Notes: generated by a model not told the origin, from the letters alone. Shown: positions 51,521 to 61,685, numbered from the stretch's first letter. The stretch: 64,000 bases of DNA from Sphingomonas astaxanthinifaciens DSM 22298 (GCF_000711715.1 NZ_JONN01000001.1:1798001-1862000); one strand, 5' to 3'. Numbers and translations: made by a program.

Positions 51521-53866
51521 ATGGCGACCGCAGCAGCACGTACCCGCGCCGACCGGCGCGAGCTCGAACCCGACTGGCGCGACCGGCTGGGCGAGGCCGC
51601 GCGCGCCTTCGCGGTGCGGGTCGCGGGTACGCTGATCCTCGCGGCGACCGCAGCGCTGGCCATCTCGCTCATCACGCACGAGCGGACCGACCCGAGCTGG
51701 AGCACGGCGGCCGGCGGCCCCGCCGCCAACTGGCTCGGGCTGCCGGGCGCCTATGCGAGCGACCTGCTGCTGCTGCTGCTTGGACCGGGCGGGATCGTGC
51801 TCCTTCCGGTGCTCGCGCTCGGCGGACTGCGGCTGCTTGCCGGCCGGCCGGCCGGACGCCTCGGCCGCGCGCTTCTGGTCGCGGCGCTTGGCGCTTTCCT
51901 GATCGGAATGGCGCTTGGGCTGACCCTCAATTCGGGCGCGGGTGCGTCCGGCTTGCCCGCGGGCTGGGGCGGCGTGCTCGGCCTCGCCGGAGCGGCGGGC
52001 TGGAATGCGCTCCTCGGCCTCATTACTCAGCCCGCCATCGCCGGGCCGACCCGCATCGCGCTGATCCTTCTGCTCGGCCTCGGCGGGCTTCTGCTCGCTT
52101 TCCTCGCCCTCGCGCTGCGCGACGAGGAAAAGGCCTTCGTCACCGAGAAGCTCAAGCGCTCGGCCGAGCGGGTACCCGCCCCGCGCCGGACCGCGGTCGA
52201 AGCGGCCGAGCCGCGCGCGCCCGCCCCGCCCAAGTCGCGCCCGCAGGTCGCCGTCACCGAACCGACGCGCGGGATCGCGCCCGCGATCATGGAGAAGGCC
52301 CGTGGCCGCAAGGGCAATGCCGCCGCGCAGCAGCAGAGCCTGGCGCTTGGCGACAGCTACGCCCTGCCCTCGATCGATCTCCTGACCCCGCCGTCGGAGA
52401 CCGGCCGCAACACCGTCGACCGCGCCGGGCTCGAGCGCAACGCGCGCCTGCTCGAAAGTGTGCTCGAGGATTTCCACGTCCGCGGCGACATCGTCGAGGT
52501 CCGCCCGGGCCCGGTCGTCACCATGTACGAACTCGAGCCTGCCAGCGGGATCAAGGCGAGCCGGGTGATCCAGCTCGCCGACGACATCGCCCGCAACATG
52601 TCGGCGCTCAGCGCCCGCGTCGCGACCATCCCCGGCCGCAGCGTGATCGGCATCGAGCTGCCCAATCCCAAGCGCGAAAGCGTGGCGCTGCGCGAGCTGA
52701 TCGGAAGCCAGGCCTTCGCCGATCAGGGGATGAGCCTGCCGCTGATCCTCGGCAAGAACATCGCCGGCGATCCGGTCATCGCCGACCTCGCGCCGATGCC
52801 GCATTTGCTGGTCGCGGGCACCACCGGCTCGGGCAAGTCGGTTGGCCTCAACTGCATGATCCTGTCGCTGCTGTACCGGATGGGTCCGGACCAGTGCCGG
52901 ATGATCATGATCGATCCCAAGATGCTCGAGCTGAGCATCTATGACGGCATTCCGCATCTCCTCGCCCCCGTGGTGACCGAGCCGCCCAAGGCGATCCGCG
53001 CCCTGAAGTGGGCGGTCGAGCAGATGGAGGAGCGCTACCGGATGATGGCGAGCCTTGGGGTCCGGGCGCTCAAGAGCTTCAACGACAAGGTCCTGGAAGC
53101 CAAGGCGCGCGGGACCAAGCTCGGGCGCAAGGTCCAGACGGGCTATGACGCCGACAGCGGGCAGCCGGTCTACGAGACCGAGGAGCTCGAATATGAGGTG
53201 TTGCCCCAGATCGTGGTGGTGGTCGACGAGCTTGCCGACCTGATGATGACCGCCGGCAAGGAAGTCGAATTCCTGATCCAGCGTCTCGCCCAGAAGGCGC
53301 GTGCGGCCGGCATCCACCTGATCATGGCGACCCAGCGTCCCTCGGTCGACGTCATCACCGGCGTCATCAAGGCCAATCTCCCGACCCGCATCTCCTTCCA
53401 GGTGACGAGCAAGATCGACAGCCGCACCATCCTCGGCGAGCAGGGGGCCGAGCAGCTACTGGGCAAGGGCGACATGCTCTACATGCCCGGCGGCAAGCAG
53501 ATCCTGCGCGTCCACGGGCCGTTCGTCAGCGACGAGGAAGTGCGCCTGATCGCCGACCATTGGCGCAAGCAGGGGACACCCGACTATATCAGCGCGGTCA
53601 CCGAGGAGCCCGAGGACGGCGGTTTCGCCCTGGACGGTGCCCCCGACGGCGACGACGATCCAGAATCGCAGCTCTATCGCAAGGCGATCCAGATCGTGGC
53701 CGAAAGCCAGAAGGCCTCGACCTCCTACCTCCAGCGCCAGCTGCGCGTCGGCTACAACAGCGCCGCCCGGCTGATCGAGCGGATGGAGAAGGACGGCAAG
53801 GTCGGCCAGCCCGACCATGTCGGCCGGCGCGAGGTGCTGATGGATACCGACGGCCACCCGCTCTGA
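51521..53866 (+). CDS. ftsK: DNA translocase FtsK
   Basis: A 781-residue septal DNA pump that links division with chromosome segregation. It has about four N-terminal membrane helices (residues 25-200), a short linker, and the motor with Walker [15 protein letters not shown], Walker [12 protein letters not shown] and [12 protein letters not shown]. The C-terminal gamma winged helix ([21 protein letters not shown]) reads KOPS orientation sequences. GAGGATC precedes the start. The linker is much shorter than in E. coli FtsK but normal for alphaproteobacteria. Confidence 0.97.
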   Translation: MATAAARTRADRRELEPDWRDRLGEAARAFAVRVAGTLILAATAALAISLITHERTDPSWSTAAGGPAANWLGLPGAYASDLLLLLLGPGGIVLLPVLALGGLRLLAGRPAGRLGRALLVAALGAFLIGMALGLTLNSGAGASGLPAGWGGVLGLAGAAGWNALLGLITQPAIAGPTRIALILLLGLGGLLLAFLALALRDEEKAFVTEKLKRSAERVPAPRRTAVEAAEPRAPAPPKSRPQVAVTEPTRGIAPAIMEKARGRKGNAAAQQQSLALGDSYALPSIDLLTPPSETGRNTVDRAGLERNARLLESVLEDFHVRGDIVEVRPGPVVTMYELEPASGIKASRVIQLADDIARNMSALSARVATIPGRSVIGIELPNPKRESVALRELIGSQAFADQGMSLPLILGKNIAGDPVIADLAPMPHLLVAGTTGSGKSVGLNCMILSLLYRMGPDQCRMIMIDPKMLELSIYDGIPHLLAPVVTEPPKAIRALKWAVEQMEERYRMMASLGVRALKSFNDKVLEAKARGTKLGRKVQTGYDADSGQPVYETEELEYEVLPQIVVVVDELADLMMTAGKEVEFLIQRLAQKARAAGIHLIMATQRPSVDVITGVIKANLPTRISFQVTSKIDSRTILGEQGAEQLLGKGDMLYMPGGKQILRVHGPFVSDEEVRLIADHWRKQGTPDYISAVTEEPEDGGFALDGAPDGDDDPESQLYRKAIQIVAESQKASTSYLQRQLRVGYNSAARLIERMEKDGKVGQPDHVGRREVLMDTDGHPL

Positions 53867-53891
53867 GCGGGGGCTGCCGGAAAGGCCGGAG

Positions 53892-54518
53892 TCAGGCCAG
53901 CGCCAGCAGCACTTCGTTGCGGCGGAGCGGCGGCGGGATCATCGGCGAATTGTAGAACGCGAATTCGGGGTCGCTGGGAACCGCCTGTTCGCCGTGCCGC
54001 TCGAGCCATCCGCGGAGACGATCCTCGGCCGCTTCGAGCCGGTCGTCATGGGCGGTTCCGTGGAAAGTCGCCGCGCCGACCCGGCGCGCGGGAAGGTCGA
54101 CGATGGTCACGCCCTCGGGCGGAGCGGGCGGATCGGTGAGGTCGGCCGGAAGCACGAAGCGCACCCGCCAGCCGCCCTCGACCTCGTCGTCGAACATCGG
54201 CGGATCGCTCGCCATCGGATTGCCCGAATCCTGCAGGACCGGCGCGGTCATCGCGATCTTCTCGCCCTCGCGCGACTTGGCGAAGATATAATCGGCGAGG
54301 ATCTGGAAGCCCTTGCCGAGCGCCTCCTTGCGCGGGCCAGCGACGATGGTCTCGGCGACCTTGATCGCGGGATAGGCCCGGATCTGGAGGTCGCCCTCAC
54401 TGACCAGCACGCGATAATCGGGCTGCGGGGTCGCCTTCTCGCGCAGCACGTAGGCGATTCCGAGACCTACCAGGGCGCTTGCCGCGACGGCCCCCGTCGC
54501 CTTCCAGTTCACTTTCAT
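53892..54518 (-). CDS. SOUL/HBP family haem-binding-like protein
   Basis: A 208-residue protein anchored by one N-terminal helix (GAVAASALVGLGIAYVL). The SOUL domain is visible in DYRVLVSEGDLQIRAYPAIKVAET, the IAMTAPVLQ segment and PEFAFYNSPMIPPPLRRNEVLL. Bacterial SOUL proteins are thought to bind haem or porphyrin at the membrane; whether this one does is unproven. ATG 54516-54518 is chosen with GGAG nine bases upstream; ATG 54531-54533 is an alternative. It converges with ftsK, 25 bases apart. Confidence 0.86.
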   Translation of the reverse strand: MKVNWKATGAVAASALVGLGIAYVLREKATPQPDYRVLVSEGDLQIRAYPAIKVAETIVAGPRKEALGKGFQILADYIFAKSREGEKIAMTAPVLQDSGNPMASDPPMFDDEVEGGWRVRFVLPADLTDPPAPPEGVTIVDLPARRVGAATFHGTAHDDRLEAAEDRLRGWLERHGEQAVPSDPEFAFYNSPMIPPPLRRNEVLLALA

Positions 54519-54548
54519 CGTCGTCGTCTCCATCCCCCTCACAAAGGT

Positions 54549-55637
54549 TCAGGCCGCCGCCTGTTCCCGCGCCTTCGGATAGTCGGTGTAGCCCTCGGGA
54601 CCCGCCGTGTAGAAAGTGGCGACATCGGGCGTGGCGAGCGGAAGGCCGTAGCGCAGCCGATCGACGAGGTCGGGATTGGCGATGAACGGCCGCCCGAAGC
54701 TGATCGCGTCGGCGACGCCCTCAGCGAGGCGGGCTTCGGCGCTCGGCCCGTCATAGTCGCTGTTGAGGATGATCCCGCCCTTGAAGAAGGGGCGAATGTC
54801 GGGGCTCACCGGATCGGCGTCGGAGGCCGCAAAGGTCGACTGCGGACCCGGTTCGCGCAGCTCGAGCGCGGCAATGCCGAGCTCTCCGAGCATCTTGCCC
54901 GCCGCGACGAACAGCTGATGCGGTTCGCTGTCGTCGCAGCCCTGGACCAGCCCGAGCGGGCTGAGACGCACCAAGGTGCGGCCGGCGCCGGCCTCCGAGA
55001 TCAGGGCTTCGGTCGCCTCGCGAAGGAAGCGGAGGCGGTTTTCGATCGACCCGCCATAGTCGTCGTCGCGCAGGTTGGTCCCGTCGCGCAGGAATTGGTC
55101 GACCAGATAGCCGTTGGCGCCGTGGAGCTGGACCCCGTCGAAGCCGGCGCGCAGTGCATTGCGGGTGGCGGTCGCATAATCGCCCATGATCCGCGCGATG
55201 TCGTCGGCGGTGAGGGCGCGGGCCTCCTCGTACGGCTTCTTGCCGTCATAGGTATGCGCCTTGTGCGGCGCGGTGGTCGCGCTCGCCGAGACGGGCTGGA
55301 GACCGGTCACGCTCGAATGGACCAGCCGGCCCATGTGCCACAGCTGGGCGATGATCTTGCCGCCGGCCTCGTGCACCGCCTCGGTCACCGGCTTCCAGCC
55401 CTCGACCTGCTCCTCGGTCCACAGGCCGGGCGCATTGGGCCATCCGAGGCCCTCCCGGCTGATTCCGGTGCCCTCGGAAATGATCAGTCCCGCGGCGGCG
55501 CGCTGGCGATAATATTCCTTCACGGTCGCGGTCGGAATGCCCCGGGGGCCCGAGCGGCCACGGGTCAGCGGCGCCATGACGATGCGGTTGGCGAGCTGGA
55601 TGTCGCCGAAGGTGACGGGGTCGAAGAGCTTGGTCAT
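54549..55637 (-). CDS. Old yellow enzyme family alkene reductase
   Basis: A 362-residue TIM-barrel flavoprotein that reduces activated C=C bonds with NAD(P)H. Landmarks are NRIVMAPLTRGRSG (FMN-binding Thr), VQLHGANGYLVDQFLRDG (substrate-binding His and Asn, near 172 on) and DDYGGSIENRLRFL. The NemA-like class is likely. ATG 55635-55637 has AAGGA upstream. Nothing nearby tells the natural substrate. The upstream 157-bp gap separates it from the EamA gene. Confidence 0.93.
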   Translation of the reverse strand: MTKLFDPVTFGDIQLANRIVMAPLTRGRSGPRGIPTATVKEYYRQRAAAGLIISEGTGISREGLGWPNAPGLWTEEQVEGWKPVTEAVHEAGGKIIAQLWHMGRLVHSSVTGLQPVSASATTAPHKAHTYDGKKPYEEARALTADDIARIMGDYATATRNALRAGFDGVQLHGANGYLVDQFLRDGTNLRDDDYGGSIENRLRFLREATEALISEAGAGRTLVRLSPLGLVQGCDDSEPHQLFVAAGKMLGELGIAALELREPGPQSTFAASDADPVSPDIRPFFKGGIILNSDYDGPSAEARLAEGVADAISFGRPFIANPDLVDRLRYGLPLATPDVATFYTAGPEGYTDYPKAREQAAA

Positions 55638-55794
55638 CAATGGTCCTTGGCCGGATGCGGGAGCACGGGTCGCGATGTAGGTGCGCGATGGCGCCTCGCC
55701 AACAAGAAGCGCGGGACCGGCCATAAGCCTGGCTGATGAGGGACCTGAATCGCAACGGGTGGACGATTCTCCTCCTCTCGCTACGGAAGGCAGG

Positions 55795-56679
55795 GTGAAG
55801 AGCTATCCCGCCCGCGCGTTCGTCGCCTTGCTCGTCGGCAATGTCGCACTGGCGTTCGGCCCGTGGCTGGTCCGGCTGAGCGAGGTCGGTCCCTCGGCGG
55901 CGGGCTTCTGGCGGCTGGCGCTCGCCCTCCCCTTCCTGGTCGTGCTGGCCAGGGCGATGGGGCAGCCTGCGGCCTGGCCCGGGCGCGCCGCTGCGCTGGT
56001 GATCGGGGTCGCGGCTTTCTTCTTCGCCGCCGACCTCGCCGCCTGGCATGCCGGGATCCACCTCACCAAGCTCGGCAATGCGACCCTGTTCGGCAATGTC
56101 GCGAGCTTCGCTTTCGCCGGCTGGGGCCTGTGGCTGGCGCGCTCCTGGCCGACCGGGCGGCAGGGCCTGGCGCTGCTCCTGGCCGCGATGGGCTCGGCGG
56201 CGCTGATGGCGAGCAGCGCCGAACTCAGTCCGCGCTTTCTCCACGGTGACCTCCTCGCGCTCCTCGCGGGGCTGCTCTACGCGGGCTATTTGATCGCGAT
56301 CGAGCGGGTCAGGGGCACGCTCCAGCCGCTGCCGGTCCTGATCCTCGCCAGCGCGTTCGGCGCGGCGATGCTGCTTCCCTTCGCGGCGGCGACCGGGGAG
56401 ACGATCATTCCCGCCCAATGGACCCCGCTGGTCCTGCTCGCGCTTGGCAGCCAGGTGATCGGGCAGGGCTGTCTCGTCTACGCGCTGGGGCAGGTCCCGC
56501 CGCTGGTCGTGGGCCTCGCGCTGCTGACCCAACCGGCCGTATCGGCAGCGATCGGTTGGCTGGTCTATGGCGAAGTCATGACGCCACTCGATTTCACTGG
56601 CGCGGCCGCCATCGCCCTCGCGCTTGTGCTGGTGCGCTTGCAGGAGCGGCCCGCGCCCCCCAAGTCGGTGACCGCATGA
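55795..56679 (+). CDS. EamA/DMT family transporter
   Basis: A 294-residue protein with ten hydrophobic helices in two repeats (SYPARAFVALLVGNVALAFG and GDLLALLAGLLYAGYLIAIE mark the halves), the drug/metabolite transporter EamA layout. The conserved GWLVYGEVMTPLDFTG near the C-terminus fits. GTG 55795 follows GGAAGGCAGG and gives the usual family length; the frame runs further upstream into unrelated sequence. Substrate unknown. It overlaps COQ9 by ATGA. Confidence 0.88.
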   Translation: MKSYPARAFVALLVGNVALAFGPWLVRLSEVGPSAAGFWRLALALPFLVVLARAMGQPAAWPGRAAALVIGVAAFFFAADLAAWHAGIHLTKLGNATLFGNVASFAFAGWGLWLARSWPTGRQGLALLLAAMGSAALMASSAELSPRFLHGDLLALLAGLLYAGYLIAIERVRGTLQPLPVLILASAFGAAMLLPFAAATGETIIPAQWTPLVLLALGSQVIGQGCLVYALGQVPPLVVGLALLTQPAVSAAIGWLVYGEVMTPLDFTGAAAIALALVLVRLQERPAPPKSVTA

Positions 56680-57329
56680 GCGAGATGATCGAATCACCCG
56701 TCGCCGCCGCGCGGCTGAAGCTGGCCCTGGCGATCGGCGAGAATGCCGCCTTCGACGGCTGGACCGCCGCTGCGGTCGAAGCTGCGGCTCTGGCCGAGGG
56801 CGTCGACCCTGCGGTCGCGGCGCTGGCGGTTCCGACCGACCCGGTCGGCCTGATCCAGCTCTACGGCGAGGGCGTCGATGCGGCGCTGGCCGAGCGGCTC
56901 CCGCCCGATCGCCTTGGCGCGATGAAGATCCGCGAACGGATTCGCAGCCTCGTCTGGGAACGGTTGCAGATCCAGGAGCCGGCGAAGGAAGCCATCCGCC
57001 GCGCGCTCGCGATTCTCGCCATGCCGCAGAATCTGGCGTCCGCCGCGCGTTTTTCGTGGCGCAGCGCCGACGTCATGTGGCGCATGGCCGGCGATACGGC
57101 GACCGACTACAATCACTACACCAAGCGGACCATCCTCTCCGCGGTCTACGGCTCGACCCTGCTCGCCTGGCTGCAGGACGAGAGCGAGGGTTCGGCCGAC
57201 ACCGCGGCCTTCCTCGACCGCCGGATCGACGAGGTGATGCGCTTCGAGAAATGGAAGGCCGGGATCGGCAAGCGCGAGATGCCGAGCCTGACGCGCTTTC
57301 TCGGACGGCTGCGCTACCCGCCCCGCTAG
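56676..57329 (+). CDS. COQ9 family ubiquinone biosynthesis protein
   Basis: A 217-residue TetR-like-fold protein of the COQ9 family, which binds ubiquinone intermediates and presents them to hydroxylases. Hallmarks are AAFDGWTAAAVEAAALAEG (residues 24-42), MKIRERIRSLVWERLQ and the C-terminal DTATDYNHYTKRTILSAVY, the strongest family signature. It overlaps the EamA gene by four bases. Together with the UbiH-family hydroxylase 5 kb upstream it suggests ubiquinone synthesis functions clustered here. Confidence 0.9.
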   Translation: MSEMIESPVAAARLKLALAIGENAAFDGWTAAAVEAAALAEGVDPAVAALAVPTDPVGLIQLYGEGVDAALAERLPPDRLGAMKIRERIRSLVWERLQIQEPAKEAIRRALAILAMPQNLASAARFSWRSADVMWRMAGDTATDYNHYTKRTILSAVYGSTLLAWLQDESEGSADTAAFLDRRIDEVMRFEKWKAGIGKREMPSLTRFLGRLRYPPR

Positions 57330-57358
57330 GACGATTTGTCCACTGGACGTGCGCAGCT

Positions 57359-57377
57359 GTTATTGATAATCAATCGC
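57359..57377 (+). promoter_or_regulatory. Fur-box-like operator over feoA start region
   Basis: A 19-bp site GTTATTGATAATCAATCGC matches the Fur consensus GATAATGATAATCATTATC at 14 of 19 positions and is palindromic (ATTGATAATCAAT). It ends four bases before the feoA ATG and covers a possible -10 (GATAAT), with TGGACG (57344-57349) as -35. Repression by iron-loaded Fur or a Fur-like protein is inferred. Confidence 0.65.
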
Positions 57378-57381
57378 AGCA

Positions 57382-57654
57382 ATGACCGCTCAGCCCACCC
57401 CCGCTGACTTTGCCCTCGCCCTCGACGAGCTTGCGCTCGGTCGCTCAGGGCGAATCGCGACGGTCGACTGGTCGCTGCTCGGGGTCAGCGAGGCTGCCCG
57501 GCTCCGTCATTTCGGATTCGACTGCGACGTCACCGTGGAGCCGCTTCATACCGGTCCGCTCGGGCGCGACCCGCTGGCGGTTCGGGTCGGGCGCATGACG
57601 GTGGCGATTCGCCGGGCCCATGCGCGGGCAATTCGCGTCATTCCCGCCGCCTGA
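57382..57654 (+). CDS. feoA: Ferrous iron transport protein FeoA
   Basis: A 90-residue SH3-like cytosolic accessory protein of the FeoAB iron uptake system. Domain features are LALGRSGRIATVDW at the start, LRHFGFDCDVTVEPLH in the middle and AVRVGRMTVAIRRAHA near the end. There is no Shine-Dalgarno and the predicted transcription start lies at or next to the ATG, so a leaderless message is possible. It lies directly behind the Fur-like box and 37 bases before feoB. Confidence 0.9.
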   Translation: MTAQPTPADFALALDELALGRSGRIATVDWSLLGVSEAARLRHFGFDCDVTVEPLHTGPLGRDPLAVRVGRMTVAIRRAHARAIRVIPAA

Positions 57655-57691
57655 GCGGACGGTGGCCTGACATCAGCCAGAACGCCCGCCC

Positions 57692-59527
57692 GTGACCCTG
57701 CCCGTTCCTCTGGTCGCCGTCGTCGGCAATCCCAATGCCGGCAAGAGCGCGCTCTTCAACGCCTTGACCGGCGCGCGGCAGAAGGTCGGCAATTATCCCG
57801 GGGTCACGGTCGAGCGGAAGAGCGGCAAGCTGCTGCTCGGCGATGGCCGCCCGGTCGAACTGGTCGATCTCCCCGGCGCCTATGGGCTCGATCCCTCCAG
57901 CCCCGATGAGGCGGTCACCCGCGATGTCCTGACCGGGGCGCAGCTCGGCGAGCGAAAGCCCGACGCGCTCATCGTCGTGCTCGACGCCTCCAATCTCGAC
58001 AATCACCTTCGCTTCACGCTCGAGTTGCGCAGCCTCGACCTGCCGATGGTCGTCGCGCTCAACATGGTCGACATGGCCGCGCGCGACGGGCTGGTGATCG
58101 ATCCCGCGGCGCTGTCGGCCGAGCTCGGCGTGCCCGTGATCGAGACCGTCGCGGTCCGCCGGCGCGGTATCGAGGCGCTGCGCGAGGCGCTCGGCGCCCG
58201 GCTCGGCACCACCGCGACCCCGGTTCCCCAACCCGAATCGCTGGCCCGCGAGGCGCGCCGCATCGCCGCTGCCGCGGTGCTGAGCGAGGCGCCGGTCCGT
58301 CGCTGGACCCACCGTCTCGACCGCTGGCTGCTGCATCCCTTGGTGGGACCGCTGATCCTCGCCTTGGTGATGTTCACCATGTTCCAGGCGGTCTTCGCCT
58401 GGTCGGAAACGCCCGTCGGCTGGCTCGAGAGCGGGATCGGGGCACTGGGCGCAGCGATCACCGAGCGCCTTCCCGACGGCGTGCTTCGCTCGCTGCTGGT
58501 CGACGGCATCATCGGCGGCGTCGGCGCGGTGATCGTGTTCCTGCCGCAGATACTGATCCTGTTCCTGTTCATCCTCGCGCTCGAGGGCACGGGCTATATG
58601 GTCCGCGCCGCCTTCCTCATGGACCGGCTGATGAGCCGAGCGGGGCTGTCGGGGCGGTCGTTCATCCCGCTCCTGTCGAGTTTCGCCTGCGCGGTCCCGG
58701 GAATCATGGCGACCCGCACCATCGACAATGAGAAGGACCGGCTGACCACCATCCTTGTCGCGCCGCTGATGACCTGCTCGGCCCGGCTCCCGGTCTACAC
58801 GCTCGTCATCGCCGCCTTCATCCCCAACCGGCAGGTCGTGCCTGGCGTGGGTCTCCAGGGGCTGGTGATGTTCGCGCTCTATCTCGCGGGAATCGTCGGG
58901 GCGCTCGGCGCCGCGCTGATGCTGCGCCGCACGGTGGCGCGCGGGGCCTCGTCCTTCTTCATGATGGAATTGCCCAAGTATCAGCTGCCCGCGCTCAAGG
59001 ACGTGGCGCTGGGGCTGTGGCAGCGGGCGGTGATCTTCCTCAAGCGCGCCGGCGGCATCATCCTCGTCACAACCGTCGTCCTGTGGGCGCTGGCGAGTTT
59101 CCCCAAGGCGGGACCCGGCGAGCAGCAGAGCGAGGTTTCCATCGCCGGCAGGATCGCCAGCGGAATCGAGGTCGTCGTCCGCCCGATCGGCTTCAACCAC
59201 GACATCGCGCTGGCGCTGCTGCCCTCGATGGCCGCGCGCGAGGTGGCGGTCAGCGCCATTGCCACCGTCTATGCGATCGACCAGGCCGACGAGGCACAGG
59301 CCCAGCAGAGCCTCGCCGAGCGGCTGGGCAAGAACTGGCCCCTGCCGACCGCGCTCGCTTTCCTCGCCTGGTTCGTCTTCGCTCCCCAATGCGTCTCGAC
59401 GATTGCGGTGACTCGGCGCGAGACCAACGGCTGGAAATGGCCCGCCTTCATGGTCGGCTATCTGTTCGCCCTGGCCTATATCGCGGCGGGCGCAACCTAC
59501 TGGACGGCGGTCGCGCTCGGCCTATAG
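57692..59527 (+). CDS. feoB: Ferrous iron transporter FeoB
   Basis: A 611-residue inner-membrane Fe2+ transporter with an N-terminal G domain: G1 [17 protein letters not shown]3 DLPGAYGL, G4 NMVD. The membrane core carries Gate motifs with conserved cysteines ([37 protein letters not shown]). At 611 residues it lacks the longer C-terminus of E. coli FeoB (773) but is standard for alphaproteobacteria. The GTG start at 57692 fits the start of the G domain. No FeoC follows; ssb does, after a hairpin. Confidence 0.96.
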   Translation: MTLPVPLVAVVGNPNAGKSALFNALTGARQKVGNYPGVTVERKSGKLLLGDGRPVELVDLPGAYGLDPSSPDEAVTRDVLTGAQLGERKPDALIVVLDASNLDNHLRFTLELRSLDLPMVVALNMVDMAARDGLVIDPAALSAELGVPVIETVAVRRRGIEALREALGARLGTTATPVPQPESLAREARRIAAAAVLSEAPVRRWTHRLDRWLLHPLVGPLILALVMFTMFQAVFAWSETPVGWLESGIGALGAAITERLPDGVLRSLLVDGIIGGVGAVIVFLPQILILFLFILALEGTGYMVRAAFLMDRLMSRAGLSGRSFIPLLSSFACAVPGIMATRTIDNEKDRLTTILVAPLMTCSARLPVYTLVIAAFIPNRQVVPGVGLQGLVMFALYLAGIVGALGAALMLRRTVARGASSFFMMELPKYQLPALKDVALGLWQRAVIFLKRAGGIILVTTVVLWALASFPKAGPGEQQSEVSIAGRIASGIEVVVRPIGFNHDIALALLPSMAAREVAVSAIATVYAIDQADEAQAQQSLAERLGKNWPLPTALAFLAWFVFAPQCVSTIAVTRRETNGWKWPAFMVGYLFALAYIAAGATYWTAVALGL

Positions 59528-59530
59528 CTG

Positions 59531-59548
59531 CTCCTCGAGAAAGAGGAG
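59531..59548 (+). other. Hairpin enclosing the ssb ribosome site
   Basis: CTCCTC and GAGGAG pair with a 6-base loop. GAGGAG is the best Shine-Dalgarno before ssb (ATG at 59559). It begins three bases after the feoB stop. It could mask the site; a role in regulation is speculative. Confidence 0.4.
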
Positions 59549-59558
59549 TTCGAAGAGC

Positions 59559-60068
59559 ATGGCGGGCAGCGTCAACAAGGTCATCCTGATCGGCAACCTG
59601 GGCAAGGACCCCGAAGCGCGCAGCTTCCAGAACGGCGGCGAGGTCGTGAACCTGACCGTCGCCACGTCGGAGAACTGGAAGGACCGCGACGGCAACCGCC
59701 AGGAAAAGACCCAGTGGCACAATGTCGCGATCTTCGCCGAAGGGCTCGGCAAGGTCGCCAAGAATTACCTGAAGAAGGGCAGCAAGGTCTATCTCGAGGG
59801 CCAGCTGGAGACCCGCAAGTGGCAGGACCAGAACGGCCAGGACCGCTACACTACCGAGGTCGTGCTGCGGCAGTTCAATTCGACGCTCGTCCTCCTCGAC
59901 CGCGCCGAAGGCGGCGGTGGTGGTGGTGGCGGCTTTGGCGGCAGCCGTGGCGGCGGGTCGAGCTACGACGACGGCGGCTTCGGCGGCGGTCGCGGCGGTT
60001 CCTCGCCATCCTTGAACCGCCCCGCCCCGGCCGCGTTCGACGACCTCGACGACGACGTTCCCTTCTAG
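59559..60068 (+). CDS. ssb: Single-stranded DNA-binding protein
   Basis: A 169-residue SSB. The OB fold covers residues 1-115 ([55 protein letters not shown]), followed by a Gly/Ser-rich disordered linker and the acidic tip DDLDDDVPF that recruits repair and replication proteins. It forms tetramers on single-stranded DNA. The last four bases overlap the convergent YceD gene. The usual neighbour uvrA is not seen here. Confidence 0.97.
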   Translation: MAGSVNKVILIGNLGKDPEARSFQNGGEVVNLTVATSENWKDRDGNRQEKTQWHNVAIFAEGLGKVAKNYLKKGSKVYLEGQLETRKWQDQNGQDRYTTEVVLRQFNSTLVLLDRAEGGGGGGGGFGGSRGGGSSYDDGGFGGGRGGSSPSLNRPAPAAFDDLDDDVPF

Positions 60069-60589
60069 GGTTCGTTGCGTCCCTTGAGCGCTGCCAAGGC
60101 GGCGAAGGGGCCGGCTTCGGCCTCGCTCAGCACGCCGGCTTCGCGCAGGGCATCCTCGGCGCCGGCGCTGCGCGGATAGGGGTCGAGGCTGAGCGCCAGT
60201 TCGTCGGCCAGCGCCTGGCCGAGGTCGATCTCGCGGCCGTCGTGGAAGATGACGTCGCAATCTTCCTCGCTGAGCTCGATCTCCTCGTCGGGATCGACAC
60301 TCGGCTCGGGCCGGAACAGCAAGGCGAAGGCGGTGTCCACCTGCCCCGCGACCGGGTCGCCCGAGGCGACGCAGGCCTGGGTCACGCTGGCGCGCAGCCG
60401 GCCTTCGGCGCGGACCTCATCGCCGTTGCGGGTCAGCGTCGCCTTGGCCTCGAATCGATCGAGCCCAAGGAGATTAAGCCGCTCGGCGATAGCGGCGCGC
60501 TCGGCCTCGTCGGTGCTGAGCTCGAGCCGCTGGCCGTCGCGCAACGTGGCGAGGGCGAGATGATGGGCGAAGTCGGCGGCGGGGCTCAT
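60065..60589 (-). CDS. YceD family protein (DUF177)
   Basis: A 174-residue cytosolic protein with the DUF177 pattern: [20 protein letters not shown] in the middle and [18 protein letters not shown] toward the end. YceD homologues are implicated in 23S rRNA accumulation. In many alphaproteobacteria the gene precedes plsX, but here it meets ssb. ATG 60587-60589 overlaps the upstream chaperone stop (ATGA), so the two are coupled. Confidence 0.88.
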   Translation of the reverse strand: MSPAADFAHHLALATLRDGQRLELSTDEAERAAIAERLNLLGLDRFEAKATLTRNGDEVRAEGRLRASVTQACVASGDPVAGQVDTAFALLFRPEPSVDPDEEIELSEEDCDVIFHDGREIDLGQALADELALSLDPYPRSAGAEDALREAGVLSEAEAGPFAALAALKGRNEP

Positions 60590-61098
60590 GGGAGAATTCC
60601 TTCGATCAACGCCTCGTCGCTGCGGCCCTCGAGCCCTCGCCAATAATGCCTGAGTTCGGTGACGCTGTGCGCCAGCGCGTCGTCCGAAGGGATCTTCTCG
60701 CGATAGAGCGAGCGGCCGGCCACCGCTTCCCAGCTCTCCGCCCCGTCGATCGCGCGGCGCCACGCTCCGACCCGGCCGCCCAGCGCGCCGACGAGACTCC
60801 CGACCTTCTTGCCCATGACCGGATCGCCGACGCCGTCCTGGCGCAGCTGCGAATCCATGTCCTCGACGAAACATTCGGTCAGCGCGACGCTCGCCTTGCG
60901 CGACGCGTCGCCGCCGCGCTCGAGCCGGAGGTCGGTCAGCGCAAGCAGGGTCGCAAGCACCGAGAATCGCCCCTCCATCGTGTCGGGCGCCTGGCCCGCC
61001 AGGTACCAGTGGGGCTGGCGCGCCTTGGCGACCACCTGCTCATAGAGCGGTCGAGCCACATTGGGCTCGCTGCGGAACAGCCGCATCAGCGACTTCAT
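60586..61098 (-). CDS. CBP3-type ubiquinol-cytochrome c chaperone family protein
   Basis: A 170-residue protein of the Ubiq_cyt_C_chap family (mitochondrial CBP3/UQCC1), needed in mitochondria for cytochrome b maturation. Motifs are ARPLYEQVVAKARQPHWYL, SVLATLLALTDLRLERGGD, LTECFVEDMDSQLRQDGVGD and KVGSLVGALGGRVGAW. Position ahead of DUF177 and divergent from bamE is the usual alphaproteobacterial arrangement. A function in bacterial bc1 assembly is inferred from the mitochondrial homologue. Confidence 0.92.
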   Translation of the reverse strand: MKSLMRLFRSEPNVARPLYEQVVAKARQPHWYLAGQAPDTMEGRFSVLATLLALTDLRLERGGDASRKASVALTECFVEDMDSQLRQDGVGDPVMGKKVGSLVGALGGRVGAWRRAIDGAESWEAVAGRSLYREKIPSDDALAHSVTELRHYWRGLEGRSDEALIEGILP

Positions 61099-61201
61099 CT
61101 GTCATCCTCCGTTCAGCCGATCGACCGCACTTGGCGTTGTCGCGCACAGCCGATATTGAGCGCGGCGAGAACCGGCGCAAGGGCGGCGGCACCCGGAGCA
61201 T

Positions 61202-61678
61202 ATGTCAGTGACCAGCATTCGTCTTGCCTCTCTCGCCGCGATCGTCGCGATCGGCCTCACCGCGGGCGGCTGCGCCGGCTATCGCGAGAGCCGCGGCTAC
61301 ATCCTCGACGAGCAGCTCGCCTCGGCGGTCCAGGTCGGCACCGACAACAAGACCAGCGTCGAGAAGACGCTCGGCCGGCCGACCTTTACCGGCCAGTTCA
61401 ACGACAATGAGTGGTATTACGTCAGCCGGAACACCTCGACCTTCGCGTTCCGCAATCCGAGGGTGACCCAGCAGACCGTGCTCCGCATCCGCTTCGATGC
61501 CGCGGGCAATGTCGCCGCGGTCGAGCGCACCGGCAAGGAGCAGATCGCCTCGATCGATCCTTACGGCAAGACCACGCCGACGCTCGGCCGCCGCAAGAGC
61601 TTCTTCGAGGAATTCTTCGGCAACATCGGGACCGTCGGCGGGGTCGGTACCGCCGGCCAGGGCGGACGCGGCCAGTAA
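61202..61678 (+). CDS. bamE: Outer membrane assembly lipoprotein BamE
   Basis: A 158-residue lipoprotein of the SmpA/OmlA family, part of the BAM complex that inserts beta-barrels into the outer membrane. The signal ends at the lipid-modified Cys in LTAGGCAGYRES. The BamE fold is seen in SASAVQ-like QLASAVQVGTDNKTSVEKTL, GRPTFTGQFNDNEWYYVSR and VLRIRFDAAGNVAAVERTG. The Gly-rich C-terminal tail is typical of alphaproteobacterial forms. ATG at 61202. Confidence 0.92.
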   Translation: MSVTSIRLASLAAIVAIGLTAGGCAGYRESRGYILDEQLASAVQVGTDNKTSVEKTLGRPTFTGQFNDNEWYYVSRNTSTFAFRNPRVTQQTVLRIRFDAAGNVAAVERTGKEQIASIDPYGKTTPTLGRRKSFFEEFFGNIGTVGGVGTAGQGGRGQ

Positions 61679-61685
61679 GTTTCTG

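Noticed and set aside
57365..57375. FNR box at the feoA promoter
   Set aside because: TTGATAATCAA lacks the four-base spacer required between TTGAT and ATCAA; the Fur reading fits better.
57638..59389. A 583-codon open frame antisense to feoB
   Set aside because: It is His/Asp/Arg-rich noise opposite a clear FeoB.
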